A program made the translations under genes and the position numbers. 64,000 bases of DNA. It comes from Haloarcula salinisoli (GTDB lineage Archaea > Halobacteriota > Halobacteria > Halobacteriales > Haloarculaceae). This document shows positions 1 to 8,618 of this stretch, one piece after another. Position 1 is the stretch's first letter, and every line of letters begins with the position of its first letter. The stretch is taken from assembly GCF_019599405.1 (NCBI RefSeq), contig NZ_RKLQ01000001.1:1612001-1676000 (forward strand), written 5' to 3'. The notes under the pieces are model-generated. The model ran no database searches. It had not been told where the DNA came from and saw only the letters and a list, made by a program, of their open reading frames with translations.

Positions 1-59
1 ATGACGTATATCTGGACGACGACTTTCTCGCCGGGCGTCTCGCCGACCTCTTGACTCAT
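1..59 (-). CDS. Partial gene, N-terminus only, unidentified
   Basis: An ATG on the minus strand at 59 opens a frame that stays open to the window edge. It encodes about 19 residues beginning MSQEVGETPGEK. The reading is acidic and typical of a haloarchaeal N-terminus. It lies beside the oxidase genes, so it may belong to that locus, but too little is visible to name it. Confidence 0.4.
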   Translation of the reverse strand, partial: MSQEVGETPGEKVVVQIYV

Positions 60-117
60 AGGTTGGTTTGGGACGCGAGACGATTAGCCTTTTTCACTTC
101 CGGCCCCAAGGCCGCGT

Positions 118-210
118 ATGTCACAGAAGGAACTCCTGTTTATCGTGCTTTCGGGCATCGCTATCATGATGTTCATCACCGCTATCGTGCTGGTCTCGGG
201 TGCGAGCTGA
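118..210 (+). CDS. 30-residue single-pass membrane protein
   Basis: ATG at 118, TGA at 208-210. The protein starts MSQKELLF and is almost entirely one hydrophobic helix rich in Ile, Val and Met. It lies between a divergent partial gene and another small membrane gene, next to cytochrome oxidase subunit I. Known haem-copper oxidases of the ba3 type have tiny one-helix subunits of this size (CbaD, subunit IIa). That role is only an inference from size and position. Confidence 0.5.
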   Translation: MSQKELLFIVLSGIAIMMFITAIVLVSGAS

Positions 211-260
211 GCCGCCCCAAACCTTATTTTCGCACCCACTGTCTGTGAAAGACAGTTCAG

Positions 261-449
261 ATGACAGCCGCCCCGCTCGACCTCCACAAGCGCGTCCGGC
301 TCCCGCTGTTTGTCCTCCTCGGATTCGCGACCACCGGTGCGGCCTACTACACCGGAACGACCGGAGAATCGTTGCCGCTACTGGTCGCGGCCTCGGGGCT
401 GGGGACGCTGCTGGTGCTCACGACCGATTACGAGCAACTCGAAGAGTAA
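261..449 (+). CDS. Small two-helix membrane protein
   Basis: A 62-residue protein. A basic N-terminal stretch (about residues 1-12) is followed by two hydrophobic helices (about 13-30 and 37-54) and an acidic tail ending QLEE. It follows the 30-residue membrane gene by 50 bases on the same strand and converges on coxA. I do not recognise a named family. The location suggests an accessory role in the oxidase locus. Confidence 0.55.
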   Translation: MTAAPLDLHKRVRLPLFVLLGFATTGAAYYTGTTGESLPLLVAASGLGTLLVLTTDYEQLEE

Positions 450-463
450 CGAAAAACGGCGTC

Positions 464-603
464 GTCAGTTGTCGGCTTTCGGCTCACCGCCGTCGGAGCG
501 GGGCTCCGACGAGGTTCGGTTCGCTTCGCTCACCTCACTGCCGTCAGAACGAGGTTCTGACGTAGTTCGCCTCAATCGTCCGATTTCGGCTCACCGCCGT
601 CGG
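464..603. repeat. Hairpin repeat with a duplicated coxA 3' end
   Basis: The 20-base sequence tttcggctcaccgccgtcgg occurs at 477-496 and again at 584-603. The second copy encodes the C-terminal residues GGEPK of coxA. The first copy, read on the minus strand, encodes GGEPKADN followed by TGA, so it looks like the former gene end. Between them are two palindromes: gtcggagc/gctccgac (about 493-511) and gtcagaac/gttctgac (543-561, three-base loop). This is what insertion or expansion of a hairpin repeat at the gene end would leave. Confidence 0.6.
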
Positions 604-2365
604 TCAGCGCAGATTTCTCGTCGTCCTCGCCGCCGTCGGTGATAGCCGTCTCCAGCTTGCGGTCGTACCACTCCCACTCCTTGTCGAGCATTCCGTCGCG
701 CTCGAGGTTCCACGGGTCGCCGTCCTCTACCTTCGGCCCTTCGAGCCAGGACTGCAGCAGGTTCCAGACGAAGATGAGCTGGCCGACCAGCAGGATAAAG
801 GCGCCAACCGTGGCCAGCAGGTGGTACGTGCTTACCTGTGCCAGCGGCGCGATGGCGCCGTCGAACTGGTAGGTCGCGTAGCGGCGCGGCATACCCAGAT
901 ACCCCAGCGCCAGCATCGCGAAGAACGTGAGGTTGGTCCCGATCATCGAGAGCCAGAAGTGGGCCTTCCCGAGCGTGCGCTGGTACATCCGACCGGTGAA
1001 GACGGGGAACCAGTAGTAGATGCCCGCGAAGACGGCAAAGCCGATAGCGCCCATGACGATGTAGTGGAAGTGACCCACGACGTAGTAGGTGTCGTGCAGC
1101 ACCAGGTCGACGGGGATTGCAGCGAGGAAGACGCCGGTGACACCGCCGATGATGAAGTTCGAGATGAAGCCGATACAGAACAGCATCGGGGTGGTCAGGC
1201 GCAGGCGGCCGTTCCACATCGTCGTAATCCAGTTGAACGTCTTGACGGCGCTGGGTATCGCGATAGCCAGCGAGACCGCCATAAAGGAGGCCCGCAGTCG
1301 CGGGTCCATCCCCGTCGAGAACATGTGGTGGGCCCACACGCCGAAGGAGAGCACGCCGATAGCCAGCGTGGAGTAGACGACGAACTTGAAGCCAAACAGC
1401 TTCCGGCCGGAGAACTTCGGCAGGATGAGACTGACCAGGCCCATCGGCGGGAGCACGAGGATGTACACCTCGGGGTGGCCGAAGAACCAGAACAGATGTT
1501 GCCACAGCAGCGGGCCGCCACCCTCCACGGCGAAGAACGTCGTCTGGAGGTTACGGTCCAGCAGCAACATCACGATAGCGCTGCCCAGCAGCGGGAAGGC
1601 AAAGAGGATGAGCGCCGACTGGGTGAGGATGGTCCACGAGAAGATATCGAGGTTCGCCCAGCTGACGTCCTCACCGCGCTCGGTGAAGACGGTCGCGATG
1701 AAGTTGATGGCACCCATCGTCGCGGCGACCCCCGAGAGGTGCAGCCCCAGCAGCATCAGGTCGACGCCGGGGTTGGCCTGCTCGACCGACAGGGGCGTGT
1801 ACATCGTCCAGGCCGTCTGTGCCGGCTCGATCATGTTCTCGGTGACCGGCGCCAGGAAGAACCCGGCCCAGATGAGGAGGGCGGCGGGCGGGAGCAGCCA
1901 GAACGCGATGGCGTTGATACGCGGGAACGCCATGTCGTCGGCACCGATGAGCAGCGGGATGAAGTAGTTCGCAAAGGCCGCGATGATTGGCGTTCCGAAC
2001 AGGAACAGCATCGTGATGCCGTGGCTCGTCAGGATTGAGTTGTACGCGTTCGCCCCCAGTATCGCTCCGCCCGGGGCGATGAGTTGGACGCGGATGAGCA
2101 TCGCCATGATACCCCCGACGGCGAAGGCGATGATACCGTACAGCCCGTACAGCAATCCGATGTCTTTGTGGTCGACGGTCGTCAGCCAGCGGATGATACC
2201 CGCGGGTTTCTCCCGGTTGAGGACGGCGGCGTCCTCACCGGTCGCGGTGCCACCTCCGGCAAGCGGCGTGTACGACCGCCAGTTCTCGATGCGCGTGAGC
2301 AGCGCGATGATGCCGACGAGGAGGACGGCCATCAACCCCGTCAGCACTAGATCTCCTACAGCCAT
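572..2365 (-). CDS. coxA: Cytochrome c oxidase subunit I (haem-copper oxidase)
   Basis: A 597-residue polytopic protein, the catalytic subunit of a proton-pumping terminal oxidase in the cell membrane. Visible ligands are His115 in TSHG (low-spin haem), His297 and Tyr301 in GHPEVY (CuB and the crosslinked Tyr), His346-His347 (CuB), and His432 and His434 in GHFHY (haems). Glu299 in GHPEV is the mark of an A-type oxidase D-channel. The ends extend beyond the conserved core, with an acidic C-terminal tail. Two small membrane genes lie upstream on the same strand. Subunit III is at 17324, and no subunit II is in the window. The last few codons appear altered by the adjoining repeat. Confidence 0.96.
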   Translation of the reverse strand: MAVGDLVLTGLMAVLLVGIIALLTRIENWRSYTPLAGGGTATGEDAAVLNREKPAGIIRWLTTVDHKDIGLLYGLYGIIAFAVGGIMAMLIRVQLIAPGGAILGANAYNSILTSHGITMLFLFGTPIIAAFANYFIPLLIGADDMAFPRINAIAFWLLPPAALLIWAGFFLAPVTENMIEPAQTAWTMYTPLSVEQANPGVDLMLLGLHLSGVAATMGAINFIATVFTERGEDVSWANLDIFSWTILTQSALILFAFPLLGSAIVMLLLDRNLQTTFFAVEGGGPLLWQHLFWFFGHPEVYILVLPPMGLVSLILPKFSGRKLFGFKFVVYSTLAIGVLSFGVWAHHMFSTGMDPRLRASFMAVSLAIAIPSAVKTFNWITTMWNGRLRLTTPMLFCIGFISNFIIGGVTGVFLAAIPVDLVLHDTYYVVGHFHYIVMGAIGFAVFAGIYYWFPVFTGRMYQRTLGKAHFWLSMIGTNLTFFAMLALGYLGMPRRYATYQFDGAIAPLAQVSTYHLLATVGAFILLVGQLIFVWNLLQSWLEGPKVEDGDPWNLERDGMLDKEWEWYDRKLETAITDGGEDDEKSALTDGGEPKSDD

Positions 2366-2425
2366 AGACGCACGTCAGGACTGAGTGATAATGAAAGGGG
2401 CGGTTCCGCCGGCCGGTTTGAGTCG

Positions 2426-2761
2426 TTACGCCTCGGGGAGCTCGTCGTCTTCGCCGGCCAGTTCCCCATCCTGGGACTCCTCGTCGTCCAGCGTACCGGT
2501 CGTGGCGTTCGGTTCCTCTATGGCGGCGTGGTCGGCCGCCTCCTCCGCGCCCTCGATGGCCTTGCCGGCGTAGTACGTCAGCACCGCCAGCAGCAGGAAC
2601 ATCGAGACCATCAGCGAGAACTGGAGCCCGCTGAAGACGGCGTCAAAGCCGAACGGATTCACGACCGCGAAGGCCGCGATGAAAAAGAGGATGATACCAA
2701 GCGGGATAACGTTGACAGTGAGGTCCAGCAGCGTGTCCTTGTCGAACCCGAACAGTTCCAT
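2426..2761 (-). CDS. Oxidase-locus membrane protein, DUF6684-like
   Basis: A 111-residue protein with two hydrophobic helices (about 17-35 and 46-66) and a long acidic C-terminal tail. It sits 60 bases upstream of coxA on the same strand. Haloarchaeal oxidase loci commonly contain such a protein, and I believe the family is DUF6684, but that label is from memory. Its role may be in assembly or as a small subunit. No cofactor-binding motif is visible. Confidence 0.65.
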   Translation of the reverse strand: MELFGFDKDTLLDLTVNVIPLGIILFFIAAFAVVNPFGFDAVFSGLQFSLMVSMFLLLAVLTYYAGKAIEGAEEAADHAAIEEPNATTGTLDDEESQDGELAGEDDELPEA

Positions 2762-2808
2762 ATGTTGGGGGAATCGGAGTGGGACAGTAAATAGACTGGT
2801 GGTTTGCC

Positions 2809-3204
2809 TCAGACCTTGGTCTGTTCCATGACCGAGCCGACCCCGCCCATCGCCACCATCACGACGCCCGCGACCGCGACGGCGACGAGACGGGTGAGAA
2901 CCGGCCCGTTACCGATGTTGGCGACCGTAATCGACGATATCGGGACGTACGCGACGGCCAGCCCCGCAGCGATGAGAGCCAGCACGACGCCGACGCCGAC
3001 CATTGTCGGCCACGGCCGCGTTACGTAGCCCGACTCGGTGAGGATACCGGCGATGGAGCCGCCAAAGAGGATGAGTCCGAAGACGGCCACCGGAAAGAGG
3101 CCGATGAAGACGCCGATCTCAGAGAGGACAAGGCCCAGCGCGACGAACACCGGCCACGGACTCGCTGTCCGGTACTGGTCGCTCAATCCGGGTTGCTCTT
3201 CCAT
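2809..3204 (-). CDS. Four-helix membrane protein of the oxidase locus
   Basis: The ATG at 3204 gives 131 residues starting MEEQPGL. A longer open frame upstream is GC-rich read-through with no helix-forming content, so I reject it. Four hydrophobic segments are visible (about residues 17-35, 38-56, 67-90 and 104-125), with GIFIG-like and glycine-rich turns. It precedes the DUF6684-like gene by 47 bases and coxA after that, so the three are probably co-transcribed. It may be the haloarchaeal DUF7541 family, which I have not verified. Function unknown. Confidence 0.6.
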   Translation of the reverse strand: MEEQPGLSDQYRTASPWPVFVALGLVLSEIGVFIGLFPVAVFGLILFGGSIAGILTESGYVTRPWPTMVGVGVVLALIAAGLAVAYVPISSITVANIGNGPVLTRLVAVAVAGVVMVAMGGVGSVMEQTKV

Positions 3205-3358
3205 ACCCGCAGTTAGGTGTGGGGCGTGATATGCCCATCGGACTCTCCTGCCGGTAAGTGGTACAGCTGGCCCGTGCCCAGGGTGGTTTCGTTCGCGTGT
3301 TCGCGCGGCGTCAGACGTGGCACAAACTATTTGTCTGCGATACGGCTTGGTGAAGGTA

Positions 3359-5809
3359 ATGAGTATGCGTACGGTAGAGCTAGTATCCGAGTGGGACACG
3401 GTGCCCTTCGACGGCGGCTACGACGGACTCCAGTCCCTCTCCGACCAGGGTTTCTCCGGTGCCGTCACGACTGGCCCCACACAGCTTTTCATGCTGAACG
3501 GGACCGTCGTCGGCGTCCTCGAGGGCGATATCGAAGCCTTCGATGGCGCCGACGGCACCGCACGAGCAGCGCCACACGATGCATTACCTTTGCTGGTCGT
3601 GATGCAGGACCGGGCGGACAGCCCGCGGGCACAGTACTACACAGAGGACACGCCGATCTCGGACGTCGACCGGACGCTCGAAGACGGGAACTTCACCGGG
3701 TTTGTCGAGCTGTCCGAGAACGTGCTCTCGGGGGATTACTACATGGTCTACCACCAGGGGCGTTCGATGAGCGTCGCCTGGGTAGGGAACTCACAGCGGC
3801 TCATCACGGACGAGGAAGCCTTCGAACAGGCCGACGGCGAAGTGGGTATCTACAAGGTCATGCCGGCCGACATCGAGCCAGTCGAGATTCCCGAACCGAC
3901 GACACCGACAGACGATACCGAGGAGGCGGTGGCTGGGTCGGCCACGGCGGTCGACGAACGAGCGGATGCGCCCGAGGAAACGGCGACAGCGGCGTCGGGC
4001 GAGACGACGACAGACAGCGCGCCAGCCGAGGAGGCGGCGGACCCGGCCAGCGATGCAGGTTCGGACTCGTCCGCCGACGACAGCGCGGCCACTGCGAGCG
4101 ACCGGTCGGACCCGAGCGACGACGCCGGGTCCGGAACGGCGTCTGCCACGGACGTCTCCGAACGAGGGGGCGGCGCGGCCGGACCACCAGGGTCCAAAGC
4201 GGCCGGTGCGAGTCAGGGGGCGGCCGTCGACAGGACACAGCGCGACGAGACGGATACTACTGGGGCCGACAGCGGGACCACGGCGGAGGCGCCCGCCACC
4301 GACGCGGAGTCTGGGCCAACCGAACCGGCGAACCCTGCCCCGACCGAGACCGAGCCGACACCGAAAGACGGCGGGACGGCCGAGGCCAGGACCGAGACCG
4401 AGCCGACACCGAAAGACGGTGGGACAGCCGAGGCCAGGACCGAGACCGAGCCGACACCGAAAGACGGCGGGACGGCCGAGGCCAGGACAGAGCCCCCGGA
4501 GCCGTCCGGCGGCAGGACTACCCAGGCCGAGACGGCCGATTCCCCGACAGACAGGACCGGGACGGCATCGACGGACGAGGGAGTGGGAGACAGTCAGACC
4601 GCGGCCGGGGCGGTCGACAACGACGCGGTGAGCGACCTCGAAACCCGGTCGATTCCGTCGCTGGACCCCGAACGGTCCAGCTCCACGCCAGAGCAGACGA
4701 CGCCCACGCAATCGACGACGGCGACGCAGTCGACATCGTCGGAGTCCCCGTCCGCCGAGTCCGCGTCGGCAGACAGTTCCTCGACGGCGGGAGCGGCTGA
4801 CCCTGAGTCGACCGAGTCCCAGTCGGGGACCTCGGCAGCGACCCAGAAGTCACAGTCCCAGGACTCCCAGTCGACACCGTCCCCGGAGCTACAGGCGACG
4901 CTGGAGGAGCGCGAGGCCGAGATCGCGGAGCTGGAAGGCGAGATACGCGACCTCTCGGCGGAGAACGAAGATCTGGCCGCCGAACGCGACCGGCTGCTCG
5001 ACGAGCTGGAGGAGGCCCGAGCGGAGATACGACGACTCGAAGAAGAGCTGGCAGCGGCCGGCGGGACCGCGCCGAGCGAGCAAACGCTCTCGGCGGCCGA
5101 GGCCATCGACGGGACGAACCTCTTCGTCCGCTACCACTCCAAGGGCGAGGCGACGCTGGAGACGGCCCAGAGCGGGAGCGCCGACAGAGCGTCGGTCGAG
5201 GAGAACCTCCGGCTGGAGTATCACACCCAGTTCGACGCCGACGAGGCGGTCGTCGACGGCGAGGCCTTCGAGGAGTTCCTCCACGGGAGCATCCAGTACC
5301 GCTTCGTCGACTGGCTCGTCCGGAACCTACTGTACGAGATACAGAGTACCGGGCACGAGAGCGCGATGGGCGTGCTCTACGACGCCATCCCGAAGGTCGA
5401 CCGCGCCGAACTCAACGGGAAGGTGTCGGTGACCTACACCGAGGACGGCCAGGAACACCGCTCACAGGAGACCTTCGACGTGGTCGTCCGCGACCGGATG
5501 GGTAATCCGCTCGTGGTCGCCAACATCAACGACGCCCGCCAGCCCGCGACCGACGGGCAGATGACCGACATCGTCCGGAACGCAGAGCGAGTCGGGTCGG
5601 CCTCGGACTCGCTGGCGGCGGCGTTTCTCGTCACGAGCAGCTTCTTCGAACCGGAGGCGCTGGAGACGGCGAGGGAAGCCACGTCGAGTGGCCTGTTCAG
5701 TCGCGACAAACGCAAGAGCTTCGTCAACCTCTCGCGGAAGGGCGGCTACCACCTCTGTCTGCTCGAAGCGCGAAACAAGGAGTTCCACCTCGCCGTCCCG
5801 GAACTCTAG
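3359..5809 (+). CDS. Large acidic coiled-coil protein, DUF7527-like
   Basis: The start at 3359 (MSMRTVE) gives 816 residues; an ATG at 3365 is equally possible. Four parts are visible. An N-terminal folded domain covers about 1-190. A long disordered region, extremely rich in Asp, Glu, Ser, Thr and Ala, covers about 190-505 and includes three perfect 16-residue repeats. A heptad coiled coil of Leu, Glu and Arg covers about 510-570. A conserved C-terminal domain of about 240 residues follows. Both ends look well conserved, so the protein is probably a real haloarchaeal family (perhaps DUF7527). No catalytic motif is secure. The architecture suggests a scaffold or structural protein. It is divergent from the oxidase genes. 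Confidence 0.75.
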   Translation: MSMRTVELVSEWDTVPFDGGYDGLQSLSDQGFSGAVTTGPTQLFMLNGTVVGVLEGDIEAFDGADGTARAAPHDALPLLVVMQDRADSPRAQYYTEDTPISDVDRTLEDGNFTGFVELSENVLSGDYYMVYHQGRSMSVAWVGNSQRLITDEEAFEQADGEVGIYKVMPADIEPVEIPEPTTPTDDTEEAVAGSATAVDERADAPEETATAASGETTTDSAPAEEAADPASDAGSDSSADDSAATASDRSDPSDDAGSGTASATDVSERGGGAAGPPGSKAAGASQGAAVDRTQRDETDTTGADSGTTAEAPATDAESGPTEPANPAPTETEPTPKDGGTAEARTETEPTPKDGGTAEARTETEPTPKDGGTAEARTEPPEPSGGRTTQAETADSPTDRTGTASTDEGVGDSQTAAGAVDNDAVSDLETRSIPSLDPERSSSTPEQTTPTQSTTATQSTSSESPSAESASADSSSTAGAADPESTESQSGTSAATQKSQSQDSQSTPSPELQATLEEREAEIAELEGEIRDLSAENEDLAAERDRLLDELEEARAEIRRLEEELAAAGGTAPSEQTLSAAEAIDGTNLFVRYHSKGEATLETAQSGSADRASVEENLRLEYHTQFDADEAVVDGEAFEEFLHGSIQYRFVDWLVRNLLYEIQSTGHESAMGVLYDAIPKVDRAELNGKVSVTYTEDGQEHRSQETFDVVVRDRMGNPLVVANINDARQPATDGQMTDIVRNAERVGSASDSLAAAFLVTSSFFEPEALETAREATSSGLFSRDKRKSFVNLSRKGGYHLCLLEARNKEFHLAVPEL
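4343..4486 (+). repeat. Three tandem 48-base coding repeats
   Basis: Units at 4343-4390, 4391-4438 and 4439-4486 each encode TETEPTPKDGGTAEAR. The copies differ at only a couple of bases (for example ggc/ggt in the Gly codon), which implies recent expansion by slippage or unequal crossing-over. They lie inside the disordered linker of the coiled-coil protein. Confidence 0.9.
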
Positions 5810-5821
5810 AAAAGAGGCCGC

Positions 5822-6127
5822 TTAGCTCTCTATCTCTGCGGCGTCGTCGATTTTCATTCCCTCGAGTTTGTCGATTATCTCGTCGATCTTCTCGTCGAGG
5901 TCGTCGACGAACTCGCCGGTCTGTTCTGTGGTAATCGCGCCCTGGCTGGAGGGCTCGATGAGATTCTCCTCTTCGAGAACGCGAAGGGAGTAGCGAACCT
6001 TGTGGTGTGGGTAGCCCGTCTCGTTGGACATCTTCACGATTCCGATAGGCTCGTTCTCTATTACCATGCGAAGCACCTGCAGATGGCGCTCCAGCATGTC
6101 GACTTCCTTCTCAAGCCTGTCTATCAT
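5822..6127 (-). CDS. Winged-helix transcriptional regulator
   Basis: A 101-residue protein. An N-terminal helix (residues 1-20) precedes a winged helix-turn-helix (about 20-65) with the pattern IVKMSNETGYPHHKVRYSLR followed by an EEENLIEPS wing. A C-terminal amphipathic acidic helix (about 70-95) probably serves for dimerisation. This is a common small haloarchaeal regulator type. A TATA-like cttttaaac (minus strand) lies about 30 bases before the start. Its targets are not visible. It converges on the coiled-coil protein gene and is divergent from purA. Confidence 0.75.
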   Translation of the reverse strand: MIDRLEKEVDMLERHLQVLRMVIENEPIGIVKMSNETGYPHHKVRYSLRVLEEENLIEPSSQGAITTEQTGEFVDDLDEKIDEIIDKLEGMKIDDAAEIES

Positions 6128-6348
6128 GGCAATTGTTAACTTGTGTTGGGTGGGTTTAAAAGTTACCCTCGCACACCCGACCTTGCCGGTTTCACCGTAC
6201 AGATGCGGGGCTCTTAAAACCGTCGTAACGTTTCACATGGGAGGTGTTGGCGTGTGCGAGCGTGGTGTGCGTGTCGCCGTCGGAGCGTTCGGGTGACCGC
6301 CGACCGCGGTCGGCGGGGCTGGCAATCGGGACTGTGAGACCGTAATCT

Positions 6349-6355
6349 GTTTATC
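6349..6355 (+). promoter_or_regulatory. TATA-like box of purA
   Basis: The sequence gtttatc lies 24-30 bases upstream of the purA ATG (6379). That spacing puts transcription initiation at or next to the start codon, so the mRNA is probably leaderless, as is usual in haloarchaea. There is no clear Shine-Dalgarno sequence. Confidence 0.6.
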
Positions 6356-6378
6356 ATGGTGGACGGAACGTCCGGTCG

Positions 6379-7755
6379 ATGACCGTAACCATCGTCGGCT
6401 CACAGCTCGGCGACGAGGGCAAGGGCGGCATCGTCGACCTGTACGGCGACGACGTGGACGTCGTCGCGCGGTATCAGGGCGGCGATAACGCCGGCCACAC
6501 CGTCGTTCACGAGGGTGAGACCTACAAGCTCTCCCTCGTCCCGAGCGGAGCCATCCGCGGCAAGGTCGGCGTGCTGGGCAACGGCTGCGTCGTCAACCCG
6601 CGAACACTGTTCGACGAGCTAGACACACTCCAGGAGCGCGGTCTGGACCCGGACGTGCGTATCGCCGAGCGCGCGCATATCATCTTCCCGTTCCACCGCG
6701 TGCTCGACGGTATCGAAGAGCAAGTCAAGAGCGAATCCGACAGCGAAGTCGGCACCACGGGCCGGGGTATCGGCCCGACCTACGAGGACAAGGCCGGCCG
6801 CCGGGGCATCCGGGCCGGCGACCTGCTCCACCCCGACGTGCTCCGTGAGCGACTGGAGTACATCGTCCCGCAGAAACGCGCCGTCGTCGAGGACGTCTAC
6901 GGCATGGACGTCGACGACCTGGAGAACCCCGAAGCGCTGGATGTCGAGGCCCTCTACGAGGAGTTCCGCGACTACGGTGAGCGCTTCGCCGAGGAGGACA
7001 TGACGGTCAACGCCAGCGTCTTCCTCACCGAGAAGATGGCCGAGGGAAAGAACGTGATGCTCGAGGGCGCCCAGGGGACTACCATCGACATCGACCACGG
7101 GAACTACCCCTACGTAACCTCCTCGAACCCCACCGCGGGCGGCGCCACAACGGGCACCGGACTCAGCCCCGGCGTCGTCGGCGGCGGCGAGGTAATCGGT
7201 ATCGTCAAGGCCTACCTGACCCGCGTCGGTAGCGGACCCCTGCCCACGGAGCTGGGCGGCGTCGTCGGCGACACGCCCGGCTACGAGGAACAGGGCCAAG
7301 GGGAAAACGAGGAACTCGCGACCCAGATTCGCGAGGAGGGCGGCGAGTACGGCACCGTCACCGGCCGGCCCCGACGGGTCGCCTGGCTCGACATGCCGAT
7401 GTTGCGCCACGCCGCCCGCGTCTCGGGCTTTACCGGCCTCGCCATCAACCACCTCGACGTGCTGGCCGGTCTGGACGAGGTCAAAGTGGGCGACGCCTAC
7501 CGGCTCGACGGCGAGGAGCTGCACACGCTGCCGGCCACCACCGAGGAGTGGGGCCGCTGCGAGGCGACGTACCGAACCTTCGACGGCTGGCCCGAAGTCG
7601 ACTGGGGCTCGGCCGCCAGCGAGGGGTTCGAGGCGCTGCCCGAGAACGCTCGCGCATACGTCGAGTACATAGAGGACGAACTGGAGACGCCGGCCTACGC
7701 CATCGGCGTCGGTCCCGGCCGCGGCGAGACTATCGTCCGCGAGCGCCCATTCTAG
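6379..7755 (+). CDS. purA: Adenylosuccinate synthase
   Basis: A 458-residue cytoplasmic enzyme of AMP synthesis. It condenses IMP with aspartate using GTP. Diagnostic motifs are GDEGKG near residue 12 (P-loop-like GTP site with the catalytic Asp), GGDNAGHT near 37 (catalytic His), QGT near 236, TGTGLSPG near 256, and TGRPRRVAWLDM near 334 (IMP/Asp loop). The length is a little over the bacterial average of about 430 because of acidic insertions typical of halophiles. It stands alone in its transcript. Confidence 0.96.
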   Translation: MTVTIVGSQLGDEGKGGIVDLYGDDVDVVARYQGGDNAGHTVVHEGETYKLSLVPSGAIRGKVGVLGNGCVVNPRTLFDELDTLQERGLDPDVRIAERAHIIFPFHRVLDGIEEQVKSESDSEVGTTGRGIGPTYEDKAGRRGIRAGDLLHPDVLRERLEYIVPQKRAVVEDVYGMDVDDLENPEALDVEALYEEFRDYGERFAEEDMTVNASVFLTEKMAEGKNVMLEGAQGTTIDIDHGNYPYVTSSNPTAGGATTGTGLSPGVVGGGEVIGIVKAYLTRVGSGPLPTELGGVVGDTPGYEEQGQGENEELATQIREEGGEYGTVTGRPRRVAWLDMPMLRHAARVSGFTGLAINHLDVLAGLDEVKVGDAYRLDGEELHTLPATTEEWGRCEATYRTFDGWPEVDWGSAASEGFEALPENARAYVEYIEDELETPAYAIGVGPGRGETIVRERPF

Positions 7756-7818
7756 GCACGGACGACGGGATTGTCGGCAGACAGTATCCTTTTATTCCTA
7801 CCGCTCCGACCAGCGGGT

Positions 7819-8013
7819 ATGAAAGAGGACCTGATGGACATCATCTGCTGTCCGCTGGACAAACACGACCTCGACCTCGACGTCGCGGAGCGCGACGACG
7901 AGGAGATTCTCTCGGGTACCCTCACCTGCACGGAGTGCGGTGAGCGCTTCCCTATCGAGGACGGCATCCCGAACCTCCTCCCGCCGGATATGCGCGAGGA
8001 AGCCCCCGCGTAA
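7819..8013 (+). CDS. Trm112-like methyltransferase activator
   Basis: The ATG at 7819 gives 64 residues starting MKEDLMDIICCPL. A possible earlier start lacks family similarity. The protein is a Trm112/UPF0434-type zinc-ribbon: IICCPLDKH near the N-terminus, CTECGERFP in the middle, and the terminal pattern IEDGIPNLLP are hallmarks. In archaea Trm112 binds and activates several class I methyltransferases acting on tRNA, rRNA or protein. It is followed after 41 bases by a membrane protein gene. Confidence 0.88.
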   Translation: MKEDLMDIICCPLDKHDLDLDVAERDDEEILSGTLTCTECGERFPIEDGIPNLLPPDMREEAPA

Positions 8014-8054
8014 CCGCCTGAAGGTTTTTCTTTCGGCGCGACTGACAGCCTAGG

Positions 8055-8618
8055 GTGTCCGACGCCCTGACTGTCCACGTCAATCGGGAGTCCCTCCACA
8101 GCCTGTCGGTCCCCGACAGCTTCGAGGCGAGCGACAGCTTCGACGTGGTGCTGGTCAACCACGGCGAGTCCACGCACGTCCACCTCCATCTCGACGACGC
8201 CCTCTCCGAACAGGCCGCCATCGAGGCCCCGAATCATCACGTCGAGGGCGGCGGGGAACGCACAGTCCGGGTGCGACGGACCGATGACGGTCGCGCCCGC
8301 GGGAACCTGAAAGTGGTCACCGCCTACGGTTCGACGACCCGCCTCGTCGACGTGGTGCTGACCGAGCCGGCGGCCACCGACGAGTCAGTCCAGGTCGACG
8401 AGGAGCTGGCGAAACCGCAACCACGGACCGACGACGGAGGGCTCTCGACCGTCGGGTCGGTTCCGCTGGGCCCCCTGCTGGCCGCGAGCGGGTTGGCCGT
8501 CGGGCTCGCGGTGGGTGCCGGGGCAGTCTTCGGCAGCGTCGTTGCAGTGGTCGCTTCGCTCACCGTTGCCCTCCTCATCATCGGTACCGTCGCCTGGCTG
8601 CTCGCAGCCCAGCCCTAG
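8055..8618 (+). CDS. Membrane-anchored beta-rich protein, DUF7524-like
   Basis: A GTG start at 8055 gives 187 residues. The first 115 or so look like a beta-sandwich (alternating hydrophobic strands, with VVLVNHGESTHVHLHL resembling a CARDB/NEW3-like module). An acidic linker and two closely spaced hydrophobic helices at the C-terminus follow (about 140-160 and 163-183). It is found widely in haloarchaea, I believe as DUF7524. Function unknown. Its 3' end overlaps by four bases the 3' end of the convergent DR2241-like gene. Confidence 0.6.
   Translation: MSDALTVHVNRESLHSLSVPDSFEASDSFDVVLVNHGESTHVHLHLDDALSEQAAIEAPNHHVEGGGERTVRVRRTDDGRARGNLKVVTAYGSTTRLVDVVLTEPAATDESVQVDEELAKPQPRTDDGGLSTVGSVPLGPLLAASGLAVGLAVGAGAVFGSVVAVVASLTVALLIIGTVAWLLAAQP

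Noticed and set aside
821-2038. Long plus-strand open frame opposite coxA
   Set aside because: It is a shadow of the high-GC coding strand. It has low complexity and lacks any family pattern.
3217-4800. Arg-rich open frame overlapping the coiled-coil gene
   Set aside because: It is a frame shadow of the Asp/Glu/Thr-rich linker, without a credible start or family.
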